A stretch of DNA of 18,562 nucleotides, taken from contig JBCCYM010000036.1 of the NCBI GenBank assembly GCA_039190005.1, positions 1-18,562 of the forward strand. The letters run 5' to 3'. Every line of letters starts with the position of its first letter. Position 1 is the stretch's first letter. The notes beneath the pieces were generated by a model, which did not search any database, was not told the DNA's origin, and was given only the letters and a program-made list of their open reading frames with translations. This document shows positions 14,351 to 18,562 of this stretch, piece by piece. Source of the DNA: JBCCYM01 sp039190005. GTDB lineage: Bacteria > Pseudomonadota > Gammaproteobacteria > UBA12402. The translations under genes and the position numbers were made by a program.

Positions 14351-15022
14351 ATGGCGCAACAAGATTACTTAAAAAATATGGGAATTGATCAATGGGTACT
14401 ACGCCAAACGTCAGAAACCAACACTAGTAATCAAATCAACCATCAGACTGAAGACGACAAAAATGATTGGGCAAGGCTGGAACAGCAAGTTGCTGAATGC
14501 CGTTTATGCGGTTTAGAAAAAAGTCGGACCCAAACTGTTTTCGGTAGCGGCAGTCGCCAGGCATCCTTGATGATTATTGGCGAGGCGCCAGGCGCGGATG
14601 AAGATAGACAAGGCAAACCATTTGTCGGGCGTGCCGGGCAATTGTTGACATTGATGTTAGAGGCCATAGGCATTCAAAGAGAAGATGTCTTTATCACGAA
14701 TATTCTAAAATGCCGTCCGCCGAATAACCGTGATCCCAGCCCTCATGAAGTACGCTGTTGCACCCCCTACCTGCAACAACAAATTAATTTCATTCAGCCC
14801 AAAGTGATGGTGGCTTTAGGCCGTATCGCCGCGCATTTTTTATTGGAAACAAACGCCAGTCTTGGCAGTATGCGTGGGAAATTCCATTATTATGGTGAAC
14901 AAAAAACACCGTTGTTTATTACGTATCATCCAGCCTATTTATTGCGTTCGCCGGGACAAAAAGCAAAATCCTATGCTGATTTGCGACAAATTAAGACGTT
15001 CATAGCTCAGTCGGAGATGTAA
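14351..15022 (+). CDS. Uracil-DNA glycosylase, family 4 (iron-sulphur type)
   Basis: This enzyme removes uracil from DNA, starting base-excision repair of deaminated cytosine. The 223-residue protein has the family-4 hallmarks: iron-sulphur cysteines C50 and C53 (CRLC), C121 (KCRPP) and C137 (C136 is adjacent), the active-site motif GEAPGADEDRQGKPFVGRAG (78-97) and HPAYLLR (193-199). The N-terminal segment YLKNMGIDQWVLR resembles an extension I know from other gammaproteobacterial members. Family-4 enzymes differ from the classic Ung enzyme of family 1. The ATG lies 10 bases after the hflC stop with no good Shine-Dalgarno, so it probably depends on ribosomes arriving from hflC. I see no functional link to HflKC, only co-transcription. 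Confidence 0.95.
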   Translation: MAQQDYLKNMGIDQWVLRQTSETNTSNQINHQTEDDKNDWARLEQQVAECRLCGLEKSRTQTVFGSGSRQASLMIIGEAPGADEDRQGKPFVGRAGQLLTLMLEAIGIQREDVFITNILKCRPPNNRDPSPHEVRCCTPYLQQQINFIQPKVMVALGRIAAHFLLETNASLGSMRGKFHYYGEQKTPLFITYHPAYLLRSPGQKAKSYADLRQIKTFIAQSEM

Positions 15023-15026
15023 CATC

Positions 15027-15782
15027 ATGACAAGTCAAAAAGATAACGCGAAAATCGGCATAATCGCGGCAATGCCATCGGAGATAACAGGCATTATCGC
15101 GGAAATAGTATCACCGAAACAAACGGTTATCAGTTCGGTGACATTTATTGAAGGCTATATTCATGAAAAAAATGTGGTCGTCGCCTACAGTGGCATCGGT
15201 AAAGTCAATGCCGCTATTGTGACCACATTAATGTGTACGCATTTTGAACCAAGGCTTTTAATGATGACTGGCATCGCGGGTTCATTGCATGATCAATTGG
15301 CTATTGGTGATGTGGTCATTGCCACCACATTATTCAACACTGAAAAACTGTCATACCCAAGCGATTCTGATAATTTGAAAAATCCGATAAATCATCAAAA
15401 AACACCACTGACTTTTTCACCTCAAATTGTCAATAACGCACTTCATACCATCACCAAAGATTTTAAGATTAAATACGGCAGCATTGCCACCAGTGATGAT
15501 TTTCCCACACGTAAAACTATCCTTGAGTTTGCTATTGCGCATAAAGCTGATATCATTGATATGGAAGCCGCCGCGTTCGCTCAGGTGTGTTGGGCGTTTA
15601 ATCGCGACTATCTTGTGATCAAAAGCGTCAGCAACAGCGCCTTGGATGAGGTTTTTCTTTATAAAAAAGACGCCACTCAAAACCTTGTGATTCAAGAAAA
15701 ATCGCTTATTGATGACACAGCAATGGCAAAAGCTATCTACCATGCTGAGTATGTAGCCTTAGAAACCATAAAAACCTATTAA
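15027..15782 (+). CDS. mtnN: MTA/SAH nucleosidase-like protein with Asn in place of the catalytic Asp
   Basis: This 251-residue protein belongs to the PNP_UDP_1 nucleosidase/phosphorylase family and aligns best with MTA/SAH nucleosidase (E. coli 232). KIGIIAAMPSE carries E19 (E. coli catalytic Glu12), SGIGKVNAA is the usual glycine loop, and DMEAAA keeps M179 and E180 (Met173, Glu174). Three key positions differ. The catalytic acid Asp197 is N203 (SVSNSA instead of ISDVA), Arg193 is K199, and Ser76 is I83 (TGIAGS); Glu172 is also Asp178. Asp197Asn is known to inactivate the E. coli enzyme toward adenine nucleosides, whereas Asn at the equivalent place in trimeric PNPs suits 6-oxopurines. Its start is 4 bases after the UDG stop, with GGAG upstream, and mtaD follows after 3 bases. 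Family certain; substrate doubtful. The symbol marks homology only. Confidence 0.85.
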   Translation: MTSQKDNAKIGIIAAMPSEITGIIAEIVSPKQTVISSVTFIEGYIHEKNVVVAYSGIGKVNAAIVTTLMCTHFEPRLLMMTGIAGSLHDQLAIGDVVIATTLFNTEKLSYPSDSDNLKNPINHQKTPLTFSPQIVNNALHTITKDFKIKYGSIATSDDFPTRKTILEFAIAHKADIIDMEAAAFAQVCWAFNRDYLVIKSVSNSALDEVFLYKKDATQNLVIQEKSLIDDTAMAKAIYHAEYVALETIKTY

Positions 15783-15785
15783 AAA

Positions 15786-17123
15786 ATGAACGATACGATA
15801 AAAAAACAAGCCGATAGCATTATTGCCGGCACCTGGGTACTCCCTATTAAACCAGATAACACCGTGCTGGAACAACACAGTGTGGTCACTAAAGATGATA
15901 GTATTATTGACATCCTACCGACTACTCTCGCTAGAAAACAATACCAAACGAAGCAATTTATTGACCGCCCAAATCATGTTGTCATGCCCGGGCTGATCAA
16001 TGCGCACACCCATAACAGCATGAATTTATTGCGCAGTTTTGCTGATGACAAACCTTTTTTTGAATGGTGGGAAAAGTATATACGTCCGGTAGAAGAAAAA
16101 TTTATCAGCCATGAATTTGTCGAACACGGCACTACCTTAGCGATTGCTGAGATGATTCGTGGTGGCATCACCTGTTTTAATGATATGTATTTTTATCCCA
16201 ATCAAAGTGAAAAAATAATGATTGAATACGGCATGCGCGGTTGCTTAGGTTTAGGGATTGATAATACCCCCGATCCTGATGGCGGCAATGTCGTTTCACT
16301 AGAACGTGCTAAGAATAATTATGACAATCGCACCAACCATCCATTGATTTCTTGGACAGTCGCCCCTCATGCGCCCTATTCTAATAATGACGATAATTTA
16401 CGCAAAGCAAAAGAATATGCCGACCAATGGGGAATGCGAATCCACATCCATTTACAAGAAACCAAAGCTGAGCTCGAGAAACACTGTCAACAATATGGTC
16501 AATCGCCGGTACAACGCTTGGATCGACTTGGTCTGTTATCGGAAAAATTGATTGCCGTGCATGTGGTGCATATCAGTGAAGAAGATAGCCAATTATTACA
16601 GCAACGTGGCGTACATATTGTTCACTGCCCCGAATCTAATCTAAAATTGGCAAGCGGTATCGCGCCAGTCGCTCGTTTTCTCGACCAGAAAATTAATGTC
16701 GCCATCGGTACTGATGGTGCCGCGAGTAATAATGATTTGGATTTGTTTGCTGAAATGCGTACTGCCGCTTTACTAGCGAAAGGCGTCACCCATGACGCGA
16801 CTGCGCTGCCAGCGGAACAAGCTTTGGCAATGGGAACCATCAATGGCGCGCGCGCGCTCGGACTTGAAGATAAAATTGGCTCACTCGAAATTGGCAAGCA
16901 AGCTGATATTATTACAGTGAATTTAGATCACCCGTTTACTCAGCCGATTTATCATCCTATTTCTTTACTAGTCTATGCCACAGATAGATCACAGGTAGCC
17001 GATGTCTGGATTGCCGGTCAACAACTTTTGAATCAGGGGGAGTTTACTCAACTTGATTACAACGCGATTATCGCTAAAACACAAAAGCTGTTTAGCTTGA
17101 TTAGGGCTGAAATGAAAGACTAA
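15786..17123 (+). CDS. mtaD: 5'-methylthioadenosine/S-adenosylhomocysteine deaminase (TRZ/ATZ amidohydrolase)
   Basis: This cytosolic metal-dependent amidohydrolase has 445 residues, the usual length. Metal ligands are H74 and H76 (NAHTHNSM), H222 (HIHLQE) and D310 (IGTDGAASNNDLD). Catalytic partners are E225 and H259 (VHVVH), matching the Thermotoga deaminase layout. KPFFEWWEKYIRPVE follows the first motif, as in MTA/SAH deaminases, and the C-terminal GSLEIGKQADIITV closes the barrel's partner domain. Such enzymes convert MTA to methylthioinosine and SAH to S-inosylhomocysteine. SsnA-like or guanine deaminase activity is less likely but not excluded. The ATG lies 3 bases after the nucleosidase stop without a clear Shine-Dalgarno, so translation is coupled and the two proteins are probably made together. 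In pseudomonads the counterpart sits by ubiG; here its partner is a nucleosidase gene. Confidence 0.88.
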   Translation: MNDTIKKQADSIIAGTWVLPIKPDNTVLEQHSVVTKDDSIIDILPTTLARKQYQTKQFIDRPNHVVMPGLINAHTHNSMNLLRSFADDKPFFEWWEKYIRPVEEKFISHEFVEHGTTLAIAEMIRGGITCFNDMYFYPNQSEKIMIEYGMRGCLGLGIDNTPDPDGGNVVSLERAKNNYDNRTNHPLISWTVAPHAPYSNNDDNLRKAKEYADQWGMRIHIHLQETKAELEKHCQQYGQSPVQRLDRLGLLSEKLIAVHVVHISEEDSQLLQQRGVHIVHCPESNLKLASGIAPVARFLDQKINVAIGTDGAASNNDLDLFAEMRTAALLAKGVTHDATALPAEQALAMGTINGARALGLEDKIGSLEIGKQADIITVNLDHPFTQPIYHPISLLVYATDRSQVADVWIAGQQLLNQGEFTQLDYNAIIAKTQKLFSLIRAEMKD

Positions 17124-17140
17124 TTACAAGTTTATAGTAA

Positions 17141-17179
17141 TTTCCTCTTGGATTCACCAAAAAGTAGAACCAGAGGAAA
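17141..17179. repeat. 8-bp inverted repeat after mtaD
   Basis: TTTCCTCT (17141-17148) and AGAGGAAA (17172-17179) are exact reverse complements with a 23-base loop, 18 bases after the mtaD stop. No T-run follows on the plus strand. It may help separate the five-gene operon from ftsY, but an intrinsic terminator is not well supported. Confidence 0.35.
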
Positions 17180-17205
17180 AACGATAGGCATAAACATTTT
17201 TCTCC

Positions 17206-17255
17206 TGGATTTTATCCTGAGCTTGCCGAAGGGTCCCGCCTGCGCGGGAATGACG
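17206..17255 (+). repeat. 50-bp dispersed repeat upstream of ftsY
   Basis: This is the second copy of the unit in front of hflK (44/50 matches), in the same orientation relative to the downstream gene, and it ends 20 bases before the ftsY ATG. It contains CCTGAGCTTGCCGAAGGG and a 6-bp hairpin TCCCGC-CTGC-GCGGGA (17234-17249). With the mtaD-ftsY gap only 152 bases long, the repeat occupies much of the ftsY leader or promoter region. Confidence 0.88.
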
Positions 17256-17275
17256 AAAAGAAACGTGAGATAACA

Positions 17276-18316
17276 ATGATCAAATTATTTAAACGCAAAA
17301 AAAAACAGCCACAAGCGCATCAAGCTGACAACTCAGCACAACAGCAAGTTTCAACAGCCGATACGGCATCCATCGAACCCGCAAGCAAACAACCGCGTTT
17401 GTTTAAACGATTAAGCACGGGTTTAAGCAAAACGCGGCAGAATTTATTTGGCGGCATGTCCAACATTATATTGGGCGACAAAAAAATAGATGACGCCTTA
17501 TTGGAGCAAATCGAAACACAGTTATTAATCGCTGATGTTGGCATCAATGCGACAGAAGAAATTATCGTTGATCTCACCAAACGCGTTTCAAGAAGATCGC
17601 TAACTGACAGCCACATGCTCCTCGCAGCGCTGAAAGAAAATATGACCGCTATGCTGGAAAAAGTAGAGCAACCCTTATTGATTCCCGATCAACATAAACC
17701 TTTTGTGATTTTTGTTGTTGGCGTCAATGGCGCCGGCAAAACAACCACGATAGGCAAACTGGCAAAGCGTTTGCAATTGGAAAACAAAAAAGTCATGCTC
17801 GCCGCTGGTGACACATTTCGTGCCGCCGCTATCGAACAGCTACAGGTATGGGGGCAACGCAATGATATTGCCGTTGTCGCCCAACAAAGTGGCGCCGACA
17901 GCGCGTCGGTAATTTATGACGCGCTTTCTTCAGCAACTGCTCAGGGTATTGATGTTCTGATTGCCGATACCGCCGGACGATTACACAGCCAGGAACATCT
18001 TATGGCGGAGTTGCAAAAAATTCAACGCGTGATGAAAAAACAGGGCACGGATTTACCTCATGAAACCTTATTAGTGATTGACTCGCGTAACGGTCAGAAC
18101 GCGCTCGTACAAGCGGAAAAATTCCATGCCGCCATCGGTGTGACCGGACTCTGCTTGACCAAACTTGACGGCACGGCCAAAGGCGGTATTATTTTCGCGC
18201 TGGCAAAAAAATTGAATCTACCTGTCCGTTTCATTGGTATTGGTGAAAGCATTGATGATTTACGCGTATTTAATGCTGAAGAATTTATCAACGCGTTATT
18301 TGAACCTACAAACTAG
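17276..18316 (+). CDS. ftsY: FtsY, signal recognition particle receptor GTPase
   Basis: FtsY docks ribosome-SRP complexes at the inner membrane and hydrolyses GTP together with Ffh. The 346-residue protein has a short basic start (MIKLFKRKKK, a likely lipid-binding helix) and a poorly conserved linker to about 40. The N domain occupies about 40-130 and the G domain follows: GVNGAGKTTTIGKLA (P-loop, 149-163), GDTFRAAAIEQL (178-189), DTAGRL (231-236), TKLDGTAKGG (295-304) and GIGESIDDLRVF (321-332). The long acidic A region of E. coli FtsY (497 residues) is absent. The ATG at 17276 follows GTGAGA at normal spacing. No ftsE/ftsX genes follow; transcription instead meets a repeat array and a convergent gene. 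Confidence 0.97.
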   Translation: MIKLFKRKKKQPQAHQADNSAQQQVSTADTASIEPASKQPRLFKRLSTGLSKTRQNLFGGMSNIILGDKKIDDALLEQIETQLLIADVGINATEEIIVDLTKRVSRRSLTDSHMLLAALKENMTAMLEKVEQPLLIPDQHKPFVIFVVGVNGAGKTTTIGKLAKRLQLENKKVMLAAGDTFRAAAIEQLQVWGQRNDIAVVAQQSGADSASVIYDALSSATAQGIDVLIADTAGRLHSQEHLMAELQKIQRVMKKQGTDLPHETLLVIDSRNGQNALVQAEKFHAAIGVTGLCLTKLDGTAKGGIIFALAKKLNLPVRFIGIGESIDDLRVFNAEEFINALFEPTN

Positions 18317-18356
18317 CCTTCGACCCTTCGACCCTTTGACCCTTCGACCCTTCGAC
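18317..18356. repeat. Five tandem copies of the 8-mer CCTTCGAC
   Basis: Starting on the base after the ftsY TAG, the 8-mer CCTTCGAC occurs five times without gaps (18317-18356); only the third copy differs (CCTTTGAC). The last copy is also the start of a full CCTTCGACAGGCTCAGG unit. It looks like slippage expansion of one end of the dispersed repeat. Confidence 0.9.
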
Positions 18357-18403
18357 AGGCTCAGGGCAAGCAAGCTCAGGGTGGTTCCTGAGCTTGTCGA
18401 AGG
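18349..18403. terminator. 17-bp repeat-derived hairpin between convergent genes
   Basis: CCTTCGACAGGCTCAGG (18349-18365) pairs with CCTGAGCTTGTCGAAGG (18387-18403) over 17 positions with a single G-T wobble, around a 21-base loop. A further partial unit (GGCTCAGGGA) follows at 18411-18420. Lying between ftsY and a convergent gene, the hairpin could slow or stop transcription from both sides, but no T-run is present, so termination is inferred from position and stem strength. Confidence 0.6.
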
Positions 18404-18448
18404 GCAAGCAGGCTCAGGGAACACCGCGGGTTTGTGGATTCAGGCAGA

Positions 18449-18562
18449 TTAGTCGGACAAGGCTTTATATTTTTCCCGCCACCAGGAAAGTGCCGCGGCA
18501 AGCTCAGGTTCGTTCTCTGATCGTAACGCGAATAAATTCAATGCCGCGGAAAATCGTTTACG
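18449..18562 (-). CDS. C-terminal end of an unidentified gene (5' end off window)
   Basis: The minus strand is open from the right edge to a TAA at 18449-18451, giving 37 residues that end AALSWWREKYKALSD. The stretch is helical in character (Ala, Leu, Arg, Glu rich), with normal codon use for the neighbouring chromosome, so a real gene converging on ftsY is likely. I do not recognise the protein from this fragment. The codons for EPELAA contain CCTGAGCTTGCCG, 13 bases identical to the repeat before ftsY, which may be chance or a trace of an old repeat in the coding sequence. Confidence 0.6.
   Translation of the reverse strand, partial: RKRFSAALNLFALRSENEPELAAALSWWREKYKALSD

Noticed and set aside
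17141..17179. Intrinsic terminator after mtaD
   Set aside because: The stem is only 8 bp with a 23-base loop and no T-run follows, so it is listed only as an inverted repeat.
18317..18420. CRISPR array from the repeated CCTTCGAC units
   Set aside because: Units are 8 bp and contiguous with no spacers, and no cas genes are present; they belong to the dispersed repeat family.

Overview
The window looks like part of a gammaproteobacterial chromosome. The evidence is an E. coli-like long-Q-loop cytochrome bd operon (cydABX with a cydP-like gene), a class I photolyase, hflK-hflC, a family-4 uracil-DNA glycosylase and an ftsY with a short N-terminal extension. Moderate GC, compact genes and scattered copies of a CCTGAGCTTGTCGAAGG-type repeat would suit the Legionellales/Coxiellaceae side of the class. 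That placement is inference; no rRNA or other decisive marker is present.

Left region (1-3300) is accessory. A very AT-rich nonribosomal peptide synthetase gene (condensation plus adenylation domains) runs off the left edge on the minus strand. About 440 bases behind its start lies the 3' half of a tRNA-Asn(GUU) gene, starting exactly at the anticodon loop. This is what an integrase leaves at the far end of an island inserted in a tRNA gene, and its polarity puts the island, with the NRPS, to the left. A truncated IS3-family transposase follows.

Middle-left region (3300-7150) holds loosely packed single genes: a METTL25/RRNAD1-like methyltransferase, a doubtful 101-residue ORF bounded by direct repeats, a DJ-1/PfpI-family protein with a long-spaced inverted repeat upstream, and an MFS transporter whose last codons come from a dispersed repeat.

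Central region (7166-11667, minus strand) is the cytochrome bd oxidase operon cydP-cydA-cydB-cydX with its own promoter, preceded by a photolyase gene. A divergent gene encodes a small secreted four-cysteine protein.

Right region (12437-18316, plus strand) is a tight five-gene run, hflK-hflC-UDG-nucleosidase-mtaD, with an ATGA overlap and gaps of 10, 4 and 3 bases. ftsY follows after a 152-base gap. Near-identical 50-base repeats sit just before hflK and ftsY, and an 8-bp tandem array plus a long hairpin follows ftsY. The 3' end of an unrecognised convergent gene closes the window. The most interesting biochemical point is the nucleosidase: it has Asn where MTA/SAH nucleosidases have their catalytic Asp, and it lies 3 bases before the MTA/SAH deaminase gene. 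The pair may salvage methylthioadenosine through inosine-type intermediates.
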